Shown in pieces: positions 51,944-63,188 of a stretch of 64,000 nucleotides of DNA. The notes under the pieces are model-generated. The model had not been told where the DNA came from and made no database searches. It saw only the letters and a program-made list of their open reading frames with translations. The DNA comes from Massilia sp. KIM (GTDB taxonomy: Bacteria > Pseudomonadota > Gammaproteobacteria > Burkholderiales > Burkholderiaceae_D). The translations under genes were made by a program, and so were the position numbers. The DNA lies in assembly GCF_002007115.1 (NCBI RefSeq), contig NZ_MVAD01000001.1, positions 434,001 through 498,000 on the forward strand, in the 5' to 3' direction. The first letter of the stretch is position 1. Each line of letters starts with the position of its first letter.

Positions 51944-53179
51944 ATGATCGAACTCGAGCTGAGCATCGGCGCCGCGCGCGCCCTCCACCTGGCGGCCCAG
52001 GGCCTGGACGCCCCGCGCCGCCGCCGCGCCGGCAAGGACGAGGTGCTGGAGGCCATCCGGCGCATGGAAATGCTGCAGATCGACACCATCAGCGTGGTGG
52101 CGCGCAGTCCCTACCTGGTGCTGTGGAGCCGGCTGGGCGACTACGATCCTGACTGGCTGGACCAGTTGCTGGCCGAGGGCAGGCTATTCGAGTACTGGGC
52201 CCACGAAGCCTGCTTCCTGCCGATCGAGGACTATCCGCTGTACCGCCACCGCATGCTGGCGCCCGAGAAGATGGGCTGGAAGTACCCGGCGCGCTGGATG
52301 CGCGAGCACGCGGGCGAGGTCGAACGCCTGCTCGCGCAGGTGCGCGCCAGGGGACCGGTGCGGGCCGCCGACTTCGAGCGGGTGGACGGCAAGTCGGGCG
52401 GCTGGTGGGAATGGAAGCCCGAGAAGCGTGCGCTCGAGGTCTTGTTCACCGCCGGGCGCCTGATGATCGCGCGCCGCCACAATTTCCACCGGGTCTATGA
52501 CCTGGCCGAGCGCGTGCTGCCGGACTGGGACGACGCCCGCCTGCCGTCCGAGGAAGAGGTGAGGCGCGAGTTCGTGCTGCGCACCGTGCGCGCCCTGGGC
52601 CTGGCCAGGGCGGCCTGGATTCCCGACTATCACCGCACGCGCCGGCCGCACACAAGCCCCCAGGCGCTGGCCGAGCAGGGCCTGCTGCTGCGCGCCCGGG
52701 TCGAGGGCTGGCGCGAGCCGGTCTACATCCACCCCCAGCACCAGGCGCTGGCGCACGCCGCCGCCGAGGGCAAGCTGGGCGCCAGCCTCACGACCCTGCT
52801 GTCGCCCTTCGACCCGGTGGTCTGGGACCGGCGCCGCGCCCTGGAGCTCTTCGATTTCGACTACCGTCTCGAATGCTATACGCCGGCCGGGAAGCGCCGC
52901 TACGGCTACTTCACCCTGCCGATCCTGCGCCGCGGCGCGCTGGTGGGCCGGATCGACGCCAAGGCCCACCGCAAGGCCGGCCTGTTCGAGCTGCGCAATC
53001 TCGTGCTCGAGCCCGGCGTACGCCTGAGCGCGCGCCTCGCGGCCGACGTGGCCGGGGCGGTGCGGCGCTGCGCGCGCTGGCACGGCTGCCCGCGCGTCGA
53101 GGTCGTTCAATGCAGCCCGGAAACGTTTGTTGCCCAGCTCACGACGGCCTTGGCGGAAGACACGCGCGTCGCCGCATAA
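51944..53179 (+). CDS. AlkX/YcaQ-type DNA glycosylase (winged-helix, HTH_42)
   Basis: The 411-residue protein matches the YcaQ/AlkX family: GAARALHLAAQGLD near the start, the catalytic-type Q-I-D in MEMLQIDTISVVARS, LFEYWAHEACFLPIEDYPLY, then LLSPFDPVVWDRRRALELFDF and RIDAKAHRKAG. The Q-x-D motif is that of AlkX, as distinct from Q-x-Q of AlkZ. The family unhooks DNA interstrand crosslinks. It is divergent from sbcD across a short gap, so promoters for both repair genes lie in 51,814-51,943. Confidence 0.85.
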   Translation: MIELELSIGAARALHLAAQGLDAPRRRRAGKDEVLEAIRRMEMLQIDTISVVARSPYLVLWSRLGDYDPDWLDQLLAEGRLFEYWAHEACFLPIEDYPLYRHRMLAPEKMGWKYPARWMREHAGEVERLLAQVRARGPVRAADFERVDGKSGGWWEWKPEKRALEVLFTAGRLMIARRHNFHRVYDLAERVLPDWDDARLPSEEEVRREFVLRTVRALGLARAAWIPDYHRTRRPHTSPQALAEQGLLLRARVEGWREPVYIHPQHQALAHAAAEGKLGASLTTLLSPFDPVVWDRRRALELFDFDYRLECYTPAGKRRYGYFTLPILRRGALVGRIDAKAHRKAGLFELRNLVLEPGVRLSARLAADVAGAVRRCARWHGCPRVEVVQCSPETFVAQLTTALAEDTRVAA

Positions 53180-53365
53180 GCCCGAAAGTTCCCACCCGGC
53201 TGTTTGACTCACCTCAAACCCGCCCGGGGCCTTCTCTCTACACTTGAACTTCCTGCCGGCCAGCGACAACAGCACAACAAGAGCTGGCCGCCCTACAAAG
53301 CATCCCCAGCCAACGATCCCTGCCCCACGGGCCGTGCTGGCGGAGCCATTCTGAGAGGAGACACA

Positions 53366-53950
53366 ATGCTGACGTCAACCTATACGCTGGTCGCCCTGTC
53401 CGTCGAGCAAGCACGCGCGCGGGTCGAGGTGCAGGCGCTCATGGAGCGCTGGCGCCCCGGCGCCTGGTGGGGCGACACGCCCGGCCGCCGCCACTTCGAG
53501 CAGGCCTGCGATGCCCTGCGCCGGGTCTACGAAAACTGCCACTGGCGCAAGCTCGACAAATTCGTGCTGCCGGCCCTGCGCCGCGCCGGCGGACTGGCCG
53601 AGGCGCTGCTGGCGCGCCTGGAGGGCATCAGCGGACGGGCGCTGGAGGAGCGGGTGCGGGCCCAGGCCCAGGCGGCCGAGGGCAATCCCGACTGCTTGTG
53701 CGCCATGGAGCGCTGCTGCCGCCTGCTGCTCGAACGGCTCGAGCTCGAGGAGCGCGAACTCTTCCCCCTGGCGCGCACGCTGATTTCCGGCGAGTCCTGG
53801 TTCGCCATCGCCAACCAGATGCTGGCCCACGATGCCCACCAGAGCGAGCAGCGGCCGGCGCCCCCGCCCCAGCCGGCGCCGGCGCCGCGCGGCGGCGCGC
53901 ACCCTGATTATTCCGCTCGGCAAGGCCCCTCTTTGCCCTTGGTACATTGA
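53366..53950 (+). CDS. Hypothetical helical protein, weakly hemerythrin-like
   Basis: The ATG follows GAGAGGAG and gives 194 residues. The core (about 15-150) is helical, with a CHWRKLDKFVLPALRRAGGL segment and a LELEERELFPLARTLI segment recalling hemerythrin HHE proteins, but I do not see the full set of metal-binding His. The tail is Pro/Ala-rich. The assignment is tentative. Confidence 0.55.
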   Translation: MLTSTYTLVALSVEQARARVEVQALMERWRPGAWWGDTPGRRHFEQACDALRRVYENCHWRKLDKFVLPALRRAGGLAEALLARLEGISGRALEERVRAQAQAAEGNPDCLCAMERCCRLLLERLELEERELFPLARTLISGESWFAIANQMLAHDAHQSEQRPAPPPQPAPAPRGGAHPDYSARQGPSLPLVH

Positions 53951-54030
53951 TGTCGAGGACGCTTGAAGGAGCGGACAATCGGGGCCAAGGTTCTTTGCTA
54001 TGATGGGGGTTTTGGAAGTGCGATTTCATC

Positions 54031-56745
54031 ATGTTCGAATTCCTATTCAAGCGGCAGGGCGGGGACAAGGCCGGCACGCCATCGGGCGCCGGCGAACCCG
54101 GCGCGCCGCCCGAGGCGCAAGCCTCCGGCGGCAAGGCGCAGGGCCAGTCCCCCACGCAGGGCGCCGGCGCGCCCAGCGCCCGCGAGCAACAGGCCGAACA
54201 GCTCAAGGCACTGAACGGTGACGAAGCCGCCGCCGTCGAATTCATCCTCCGCTCCGATTTCTCCGAATTGCGCCTGGCTGCGGCCGAGATGGTCCACAGC
54301 CGCGAACACCTCGAGCGCGTCCATTCCGCGATGCGCAACCTCGACCGCCGGGTCGCCAAGCTGACCCATGCGCGTCTCGACGCGATCCGCCACAAGGAAG
54401 CCGAGCTGCGGCGCGGCCAGGAAGCCCTGGCCCAGGCCCGGGTCCTGCTGGGCGACCACCTCCTGACCCCCAACCACGTCGCCGAACTCGACCGCAAATG
54501 GTCGGTCACCACCGCCCCCGAGCTGGCGCCCGAATTCGAGGCCGTGCGCGCCGAGCTGGCGCGCCGCCTCGAGGCCCAGGTGCAGTTGCAGCGCGCCATG
54601 ATCGACCGCCTGGCCGCCCTGCGCCAGCTGGGTGCGGCCGGCCTCGACGCGGCCGCCTTCGCCGAACGCCTGGACGCCCTGCACAAGGAGCAGGAGGCGG
54701 CCCTGGTGGCGCCCGAGCACGCCTCGCTGCCGCGCGCCCTGGTGGCCGAATTCGCCACCGAGCATGCGCGCCTCTCCGCGGGCTTGGCCGGGATCGAACA
54801 GGACCAGGCGGCGCTGGCCGCGCGCGAGGCCCAGCTTGCCGAATGGCAGGGCAGGCCCCAGGCCGAACTCAAGGCCGAGCAGTTGCGCAAGGACTGGCTG
54901 CGCCTGCCGGCGCTGCCGGCGAACCCGGCCGGCGCCGAGCTGCAGCGCCGCTTCGAGGCGCTGCTGGCCGCGTTGCCGCAGGAAACCCGCAAGCCCAAGC
55001 CGCAGCAGCCGGCCAACGCAGCCAGCGCTGCCAACACAGCCAACGCAACCAACGCAGCCAACCCGGCCAGCGCGGCCAACGCGGCCAACGCGGCCAACGC
55101 GGCCAACGCGGCCAACGCGGCGGCCGGGGAGGGCGCGCGCGATCGCAAGCCGGCGCGCGGCGCCGACCAGCAGTTCATCGACAACCTGGATGCGCTCGAA
55201 GCAGCCCTGCAACAAGGCTCGCTGGGCACGGCGGCCGAGCTCGACAAGTCGCTCAAGGAGAGCAAGGACAAGGGCATGCGCCTGACCCAGGCCCAGGCCG
55301 ACCGCCTGGCCCACCTGCGCGCCGAACTCAAGCGCCTGTCGGACTGGGCGCGCTGGGGCGGCAACGTCTCGCGCGAGGAACTGATCAAGACCGTCGAAGC
55401 CCTGCCCACGCAGAGCCTGTCGATGAGCGAGCTGGCCAAGAAGGTGGGCAGCATGCGCGAGCGCTGGAAGGCCCTGGACAGCCTGTCGGGCGCCGCCCCG
55501 CGCAGCCTGTGGGAGCGTTTCGACGCCGCCTGCAGCGCCGCCTACGCGCCGGCCGCGGCCCACTTCCGCCAGCTGGCCGACGAGCGCCACGCCAACGCCG
55601 CGCGCGGCCAGGCCCTGGTCGAGGAAGCCCAGGCCGAGATCGCACGCCTGCAGTCCGGCGAAGCCGACTGGAAGCACGTCTCCGGCACCGTGCAGCGCCT
55701 GCGCACCGCCTGGAGCCACCTGGGCGCGATCGACCGCAAGGACAAGAAGCGCCTCGACCAGCTGTTCACCGAGGCCCTCACCACCCTGCAAAAGCCGCTC
55801 GAGCAGCAGCGCCAGGTCGAGATCGCGGTGCGCGAGCAATTGATCGAGGAAGTGCAGCGCCTCGATCCGCACGAGCGCCATGCCGTGGACCTGCTGCGCG
55901 AGCTGCAGCACCGCTGGCAGGAGCATGCGCGCGCCCTGCCGCTCGAACGCAAGGCCGAGCAGGCGCTGTGGCAGCGCTTCCGCGCCGCCTGCGACGCGCT
56001 GTTCGCGGCGCGCAAGGAGCACGCCCACGCGGCCGACGCCGAGCGCCGCGCCCACGAGGCGGCCAAGGAAGCGCTGTGCGCGCGCCTGGAAGCGGCCGCG
56101 CCCGACGCCACCCCCGCCAGCGCCCGCAAGCTGCTGCGCGAAGCGGCGGCCGAATGGCAGTCCATCGGTCCGGTGCCGCGCGCCCACGAGGCGCGCATCG
56201 AGAAACGCTATCACGCGGCGCTGGCCCAGGTCCAGCACCATGCCGACCTCGCCAAGCGCGCGGCCGGCCTGGCCCTGGCGGGCGCGGTGCGCGACAAGCT
56301 GCGCCTGATCCAGGCGCTGGAGACGGCGCTGGTCAATCCCGACGCCCACACCCACGCCGCCGACTGGCGACAACGCTGGGACGCCTTGCTGCCGCTCGAA
56401 GGCGGATTCGAGGACGTGCTGCACGCCCGCTTCGAGGGCGCGCTCGCGGCCTTGGAGGGCGAGCGCGCGGCCTATGCGCGCCGGCTCGAGGACAACCGGC
56501 CGCGCCTGCTCAACGAGCTGCTGCGGCTGGAGATCGCGGCCGGCATCGACAGCGGGCCGGAATTCGCGCGCGAGCGCCTCAAGCTGCAGGTCGAGGTGCT
56601 GCAGAGCTCGCTCAAGTCCGGACACAAGCCGGGCGCCCAGGGCGACGAACTGCGCCAGTTGCTGGCGCTGCCGGCGCTGGCGGACGCACGAACCGAAACG
56701 CGCATCGAACAACTCCTGATGCGCCAGGCAAGGGAGGGGAAATGA
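54031..56745 (+). CDS. DUF349 domain protein with an Asn/Ala minisatellite linker
   Basis: The 904-residue protein carries several DUF349 repeats (for example SHLGAIDRKDKKRLDQLFTE). The family has long helical repeats and unknown function. Residues of about 325-370 form an Asn/Ala linker encoded by a 9-bp DNA repeat. The rest is Ala/Arg/Glu-rich helix. It overlaps moaE by three bases and may be co-transcribed with it. Confidence 0.85.
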   Translation: MFEFLFKRQGGDKAGTPSGAGEPGAPPEAQASGGKAQGQSPTQGAGAPSAREQQAEQLKALNGDEAAAVEFILRSDFSELRLAAAEMVHSREHLERVHSAMRNLDRRVAKLTHARLDAIRHKEAELRRGQEALAQARVLLGDHLLTPNHVAELDRKWSVTTAPELAPEFEAVRAELARRLEAQVQLQRAMIDRLAALRQLGAAGLDAAAFAERLDALHKEQEAALVAPEHASLPRALVAEFATEHARLSAGLAGIEQDQAALAAREAQLAEWQGRPQAELKAEQLRKDWLRLPALPANPAGAELQRRFEALLAALPQETRKPKPQQPANAASAANTANATNAANPASAANAANAANAANAANAAAGEGARDRKPARGADQQFIDNLDALEAALQQGSLGTAAELDKSLKESKDKGMRLTQAQADRLAHLRAELKRLSDWARWGGNVSREELIKTVEALPTQSLSMSELAKKVGSMRERWKALDSLSGAAPRSLWERFDAACSAAYAPAAAHFRQLADERHANAARGQALVEEAQAEIARLQSGEADWKHVSGTVQRLRTAWSHLGAIDRKDKKRLDQLFTEALTTLQKPLEQQRQVEIAVREQLIEEVQRLDPHERHAVDLLRELQHRWQEHARALPLERKAEQALWQRFRAACDALFAARKEHAHAADAERRAHEAAKEALCARLEAAAPDATPASARKLLREAAAEWQSIGPVPRAHEARIEKRYHAALAQVQHHADLAKRAAGLALAGAVRDKLRLIQALETALVNPDAHTHAADWRQRWDALLPLEGGFEDVLHARFEGALAALEGERAAYARRLEDNRPRLLNELLRLEIAAGIDSGPEFARERLKLQVEVLQSSLKSGHKPGAQGDELRQLLALPALADARTETRIEQLLMRQAREGK
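55014..55116 (+). repeat. 9-bp minisatellite inside the DUF349 gene
   Basis: GCGGCCAAC occurs in five perfect tandem copies at 55072-55116, and six more degenerate copies precede it. Each unit adds three residues (Ala-Ala-Asn) without changing frame, so copy number may vary between strains. Confidence 0.85.
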
Positions 56746-57200
56746 ACGAAGTGCGGGTGCAGGCCGGGGATTTCGACCTCGGCCGCGAGATCGCGCGCCT
56801 GCGCGAGGGCGATGCGCGGGTGGGGGCGGTGGTGAGTTTCGTCGGGACGGTGCGCGACCTCAACGACGGTGCCGCGGTGGCCGAGCTCGAACTCGAACAC
56901 TATCCGGGCATGACCGAGAAGGCGCTGGAAGACATCGCCGCGCAGGCGCGCGCGCGCTGGCCCTTGTACGGCACCCTGGTGATCCACCGCATCGGGCCGA
57001 TGAAGCCGCTGGACCAGATCGTGCTGGTGGCCTGCACCGCGGCCCACCGCGGCGACGCCTTCGCCGCCTGCGAGTTCATCATGGACTACCTCAAGACCGA
57101 AGCGCCGTTCTGGAAGAAGGAGCAGACGCCGGAGGGCGCGCGCTGGGTCGATGCGCGCGTCAGCGACGACGCCGCCCGGGCCCGGTGGGCCAGACCTTGA
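56742..57200 (+). CDS. moaE: Molybdopterin synthase catalytic subunit
   Basis: The 152-residue protein is MoaE: VGAVVSFVGTVRDLN, LELEHYPGMTEKAL, the HRIGPMKPLD region, AHRGDAFAACEFIMDYLKTE and the conserved WKKEQ. It uses MoaD thiocarboxylate to convert cyclic pyranopterin to molybdopterin. The ATG overlaps the DUF349 stop. moaD and moaA are not nearby. Confidence 0.94.
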   Translation: MNEVRVQAGDFDLGREIARLREGDARVGAVVSFVGTVRDLNDGAAVAELELEHYPGMTEKALEDIAAQARARWPLYGTLVIHRIGPMKPLDQIVLVACTAAHRGDAFAACEFIMDYLKTEAPFWKKEQTPEGARWVDARVSDDAARARWARP

Positions 57201-57571
57201 GCTGGGTCGCGGTCGGCGTGGGCGCCGCCCTGGGCGCCTGGCTGCGCTGGGGACTCGGCCTGTGGCTGGGCAGCCTGCACGGTTTCGTCCAGATCGGCAC
57301 GCTGGCGGCCAACCTGGCCGGCGGCTTCCTGGTGGGGCTGGCGCTGGGCTTCTTTTCAAGTAACCCTCAGATCATGCCGGAGTGGCGGCTCTTCATCATC
57401 ACCGGCTTCCTCGGCGGTCTCACCACCTTCTCGAGCTTCTCGGGCGAATCGGTCGGCCTGCTGCAGCGTGGCGAAGTGGGCTGGGCGCTGGCGCATACCG
57501 CCTTGCATCTGTTCGGCTCGCTACTCCTGTGCGCGGCCGGCATGGCCGCCTGGCGCATGCTGCGCGGCTGA
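57185..57571 (+). CDS. crcB: Fluoride efflux channel CrcB/FluC
   Basis: The 128-residue protein has four membrane segments and the FluC signature: GALGAWLRWGLG, the NLAGGFLVGLALGFF segment, and GFLGGLTTFSSFSGE with the conserved Phe and Ser/Thr. It forms dimeric fluoride channels. It starts inside the moaE stop region at GTG 57185; TTG 57197 is an alternative. No fluoride riboswitch is evident in front. Confidence 0.92.
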   Translation: MGQTLSWVAVGVGAALGAWLRWGLGLWLGSLHGFVQIGTLAANLAGGFLVGLALGFFSSNPQIMPEWRLFIITGFLGGLTTFSSFSGESVGLLQRGEVGWALAHTALHLFGSLLLCAAGMAAWRMLRG

Positions 57572-57580
57572 GAGAGGATC

Positions 57581-57610
57581 AGACAGGCTGAGACAGGCTG
57601 AGACAGGCTG
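57581..57610 (+). repeat. Three tandem copies of a decamer after crcB
   Basis: AGACAGGCTG is repeated three times without gap in the spacer after the crcB stop. It is non-coding and its role is unknown. Confidence 0.8.
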
Positions 57611-57696
57611 AACGCGGCGTAGATTATTCTCATCGCATACGTTCTTTCGGGTTTCCCGTGCTACATTCTCTGCCCATCCACGCCTGGGGAGTCCGC

Positions 57697-58110
57697 ATGC
57701 AATCGACCTACCGTCCCACCGCCGCCTTCGTAGGCGCTTCCTACGCCGCGCTCGGCATCAGCGTCGCCTTCTACCTGGTGGGCTTGTGGAACGCCACCAT
57801 GCAGCTGAACGAGAAAGGCTATTACCTGGTCCTGCTGCTCTACGGCCTGTTCGCCGCCATCTCGCTGCAGAAGTCGGTGCGGGACCGCTCGGAAGGTATT
57901 CCGGTCACGGGCATGTACATGGGCCTGTGCTGGGCAAGCGTGACCGCCGCCATCGGCCTGTTCGCGATCGGCCTGTTCAACGCCACCCTGGCCCTGAGCG
58001 AGAAGGGTTTCTACGCCATCTCCTACATGATGGCGCTATTCGCCATCATCGCCGTGCAAAAGAACGTGCGCGACCTCGCCGCCGCAGGGGGCGGTTCCGG
58101 CGGAGTCTGA
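57697..58110 (+). CDS. YiaA/YiaB-like inner membrane protein
   Basis: The 137-residue protein has two repeats, each with two membrane helices: FVGASYAALGISVAFYLVGL with NEKGYY and MGLCWASVTAAIGLFAIGLF with SEKGFY, the pattern of the YiaA domain. Each half ends in a similar QKSVRD / QKNVRD motif, so it is an internal duplication. The chosen ATG has a GGGAG site. No function is known. Confidence 0.85.
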   Translation: MQSTYRPTAAFVGASYAALGISVAFYLVGLWNATMQLNEKGYYLVLLLYGLFAAISLQKSVRDRSEGIPVTGMYMGLCWASVTAAIGLFAIGLFNATLALSEKGFYAISYMMALFAIIAVQKNVRDLAAAGGGSGGV

Positions 58111-58142
58111 GCACATGCGCCGTATGGGAGGGTGTTGCGCAT

Positions 58143-58170
58143 CTTGAAAAGCGCGTCGCCGGCCCAATTT
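58143..58170 (+). promoter_or_regulatory. Sigma-32 heat-shock promoter of clpB
   Basis: CTTGAAA (58143-58149), a 13-base spacer and CCCAATTT (58163-58170) match the sigma-32 consensus closely. It lies 38 bases before the clpB ATG. Confidence 0.85.
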
Positions 58171-58207
58171 TGCTCTCTAGTCAAGAACATCACTAGGGAG
58201 CAATATC

Positions 58208-60814
<2,607 letters not shown>

Positions 60815-60840
60815 GCGGGCGGGTCCGGCCCGGTCCCGCG

Positions 60841-60873
60841 CGGAGCCGGCTTACCCGAGGGTGGCCGGCTCCG
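60841..60873. terminator. Bidirectional hairpin between clpB and the PEP-CTERM gene
   Basis: CGGAGCCGGC and GCCGGCTCCG form a 10-bp GC stem around a 13-base loop between the convergent genes. Neither side has a clear T-run, so termination would be weak or factor-assisted. Confidence 0.5.
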
Positions 60874-60938
60874 GAAGCTCGTCCCTGGCCTCGGGGCATC
60901 CCGTGGCGGAGACGAGCGTCATGCGCCTGCGGCGCGGC

Positions 60939-61511
60939 TTACTGCTTCCGGCGGCGCCGGGCGGCGAAGCCCACCAGTCCCAGGCCGCCGATCAGCATCG
61001 CATAGGTTTCGGGTTCCGGCACCGGCGCGATGGTCTGCGACAGCAGGCTGCCCACCTTGCGGTCCCCCTCGCCGAAGAAATTCACCTTCAGGTGAGGCGC
61101 GTCCAGCATCGGCGCGCCGCCGCCAAAGGTGAACTGGAACACCATGTCGTCCCCCAATGCCACGCGCTCGCCCGAGAAGCAGGCGCCCTTGCCGACGTGG
61201 GCGCCGCCGGCGCAGCCGTTCGCATTGAGTTCGTTCGCCGACAGGGTCCAGGCGCTGGCGCCGCCCGGCGCCGACACCAGGCTGACGTCGGTGAAGGTGC
61301 CGATGTCCTTGAGCTGGATCGCGCCGAGGGTGCTGGCGCCGGCCCAGTCGCCGCTGCGGTTGGCGGCGTCGATCTCCAGGGTCAGGGTGTTGCCCGACCA
61401 CGAAGACGTGAAGGTCACGCCCTGATAGGTGAGGGTGCCGGCGGCCGCCGGCAGGGCCAGGCCGCAGGCGAGAGCGGCCAGGGCAGCAGCTTTGATGAGT
61501 GTGGTTTTCAA
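60939..61511 (-). CDS. PEP-CTERM exosortase-sorted secreted protein
   Basis: Starting at TTG 61511 (after GAGGAGAG) gives 190 residues. It has a signal peptide (LIKAAALAALACGLALPAAA) and a beta-rich body with WSGNTLTLEIDAANRSGDW. The C-terminal sorting signal is VPEPETYAMLIGG followed by a membrane helix and RRRRK. It is a paralogue of the downstream-strand neighbour at 61769-62767. PEP-CTERM proteins are processed by exosortase and often linked to exopolysaccharide. Confidence 0.9.
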   Translation of the reverse strand: MKTTLIKAAALAALACGLALPAAAGTLTYQGVTFTSSWSGNTLTLEIDAANRSGDWAGASTLGAIQLKDIGTFTDVSLVSAPGGASAWTLSANELNANGCAGGAHVGKGACFSGERVALGDDMVFQFTFGGGAPMLDAPHLKVNFFGEGDRKVGSLLSQTIAPVPEPETYAMLIGGLGLVGFAARRRRKQ

Positions 61512-61716
61512 CTTGCTCTCCTCGTATAGGTGACAGCCCCTGCCTTCGCGTCCTGCGAACGGCATGGACTGGCGTACTGTCGAGTACGCTGGGCTCAGCC
61601 TATTGGGTTTGGCAATACGGTTCCGTTAGCTGAATCACGTATGGCTCAGTTCCGTGCCGGAGAAGCGGCGCGGGGGAGCAGGAAGCGGGCGCTTGGGAAG
61701 CAGGGGCCGCGCAATG

Positions 61717-61739
61717 AAAAACGGGCCCGAGGGCCCGTT
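61717..61739 (-). terminator. Terminator of the second PEP-CTERM gene
   Basis: On the minus strand AACGGGCCC, loop TC and GGGCCCGTT form a 9-bp stem followed by TTTCA, about 30 bases after the stop of the gene at 61769. Confidence 0.8.
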
Positions 61740-61768
61740 GTGCGAGGAGATGCGTGCGCCGCGGTGCG

Positions 61769-62767
61769 TCAGGCGTGCGGCTTGCGGCGCCTGCGCGCCA
61801 GGGCGAATGCGGCGATGCCGCCACCGAGGAGAGCCAGCGAGGCTGGTTCCGGCACCTGGGCGCCACCACCGGCGTCACCAGTGCCGTCGGTTCCGCCACC
61901 GATGCCGCCTTCGCCGATGCCACCGCCGATGCCGCCGTCGCCGATACCACCGCCGGTTTCACCGCCACCGATTCCACCGTCGCCGGTTTCACCGCCACCG
62001 ATGCCGCCGCCGGTTTCACCACCGCCAATGCCACCGCCGGTTTCACCGCCACCGGCGCCACCGCCATCGGTTGCGCCGCCACCAGTGCCGCCGCCGGTAT
62101 CACCCTTGCTGCCGCCGGTATCGCCGCCGCCAGCGACCGTCTCTTTCGTGAACGGGAAATCCTTGGACAGCAGGTCGCCGGCCTTGCCGCCGGCGGCATC
62201 GACGAAGTGGACCTTCAGGTGCGGCATCGACAGGTTAAGGTCGTTGGCAAAGGTGAAGGTAAAGACCATGTCGTCGGCCAGCGCGATCGCATTGCCGGTA
62301 TAGCAGAATCCTTTGTTCGACGATGCCGCTGCGGCGGGCACGGCGGCCGCGGCGACGCTGGCCTGCTTCTTCTTGCCACCGCCACTACCTTTGTCACTGC
62401 CTTTGTCACTGCCTTTGTCACTGCCCTGGCCGTTGCCGTTGTTGCCGGCCGGCGCAGATTCGGCGACGCAACCGTCGGCCTGCAATTCCTGGTGATTCAG
62501 GCTCCACGAATTGGTGCCCAGTGAGCTGCTCATGGTCACGCCGGCGATGTCGCCCATCCCTTTGAGGGCAATGGCATTGATGCCGGTGGCCTGTTGCCAG
62601 CCGCCGCTGCGCTTGGCGGCATCGATTTCGATGGTCAGCACCCTGCCGGTATAGCTGCTGGTGAAGAACACGCCGTCGAGCTCGATGACGCCGGCGCCGG
62701 CGGTGGCTGCGCTGGTAGCGAGCAGAAGAGAGAGCGCCGTCCGGCGCGCGGTGGAGACCATGGACAT
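61769..62767 (-). CDS. PEP-CTERM protein with a glycine-rich tail and SDKG repeats
   Basis: The ATG at 62767 gives 332 residues. The body resembles its neighbour (FTSSYTGRVLTIEIDAAKRS), but two low-complexity parts are inserted: GSDK repeats then a Lys/Ala stretch (about 112-145), and a Gly/Glu/Thr repeat region (about 215-300) just before the sorting signal VPEPASLALLGGG with RRRRKPH. The neighbour lacks both. The 12-bp DNA repeat at 62389-62424 encodes SDKG. Start choice between two close ATGs is uncertain. Confidence 0.88.
   Translation of the reverse strand: MSMVSTARRTALSLLLATSAATAGAGVIELDGVFFTSSYTGRVLTIEIDAAKRSGGWQQATGINAIALKGMGDIAGVTMSSSLGTNSWSLNHQELQADGCVAESAPAGNNGNGQGSDKGSDKGSDKGSGGGKKKQASVAAAAVPAAAASSNKGFCYTGNAIALADDMVFTFTFANDLNLSMPHLKVHFVDAAGGKAGDLLSKDFPFTKETVAGGGDTGGSKGDTGGGTGGGATDGGGAGGGETGGGIGGGETGGGIGGGETGDGGIGGGETGGGIGDGGIGGGIGEGGIGGGTDGTGDAGGGAQVPEPASLALLGGGIAAFALARRRRKPHA
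62389..62424 (-). repeat. 12-bp tandem repeat, three exact copies, in the PEP-CTERM gene
   Basis: CTTTGTCACTGC is repeated three times exactly and encodes SDKG units on the minus strand. Slippage here would change the protein by four residues per unit. Confidence 0.85.
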
Positions 62768-63188
62768 CCCTGTTGATAAAGTTATATGTGTAGTTGCTAC
62801 TAATTCAAGCGCCATGGTGGGGCCTACGATGCTTGTAGTCAATTAGATATGCTCATTTACAACAACTATTTTTCTCAATCGTTGGAATAGTGAAAGGCGA
62901 TCGGCGATGTACATTTCCTCTTAGAAACATTGGCTCGAATTTTCACCATGCGAAAAGACCTTCTCGCCATGCGAGATATGCAGCAAAACGTATCGGGTCC
63001 AGATTATCATTCTGAGAAAAGTCGTTCCGTATCATGGAATGATCGACGTAAAACATTGATTAGAAAGAGAAAAAAATTAATGCTATGTCTTATATAAGAC
63101 TAATTGTGCCGCGCACAAACTGATCTATGATTTCTCCAACGGATACGCTTTTTTACTCATCAACTTTGCACTTCCTAGGAGAACCACC
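62768..63188. other. AT-rich intergenic region upstream of aceA
   Basis: No gene is seen in this 421-base gap. It is markedly AT-rich from about 62,800 to 63,170, well below the GC of its surroundings. It should carry the promoter of aceA (and possibly of the divergent PEP-CTERM gene). I see no clear single promoter pair. Confidence 0.5.

Noticed and set aside
54043..56712. 889-residue minus-strand frame opposite the DUF349 gene
   Set aside because: It mirrors the sense gene and shows the shadow composition (Gly/Arg/Leu/Gln). The sense strand has the recognisable DUF349 repeats.
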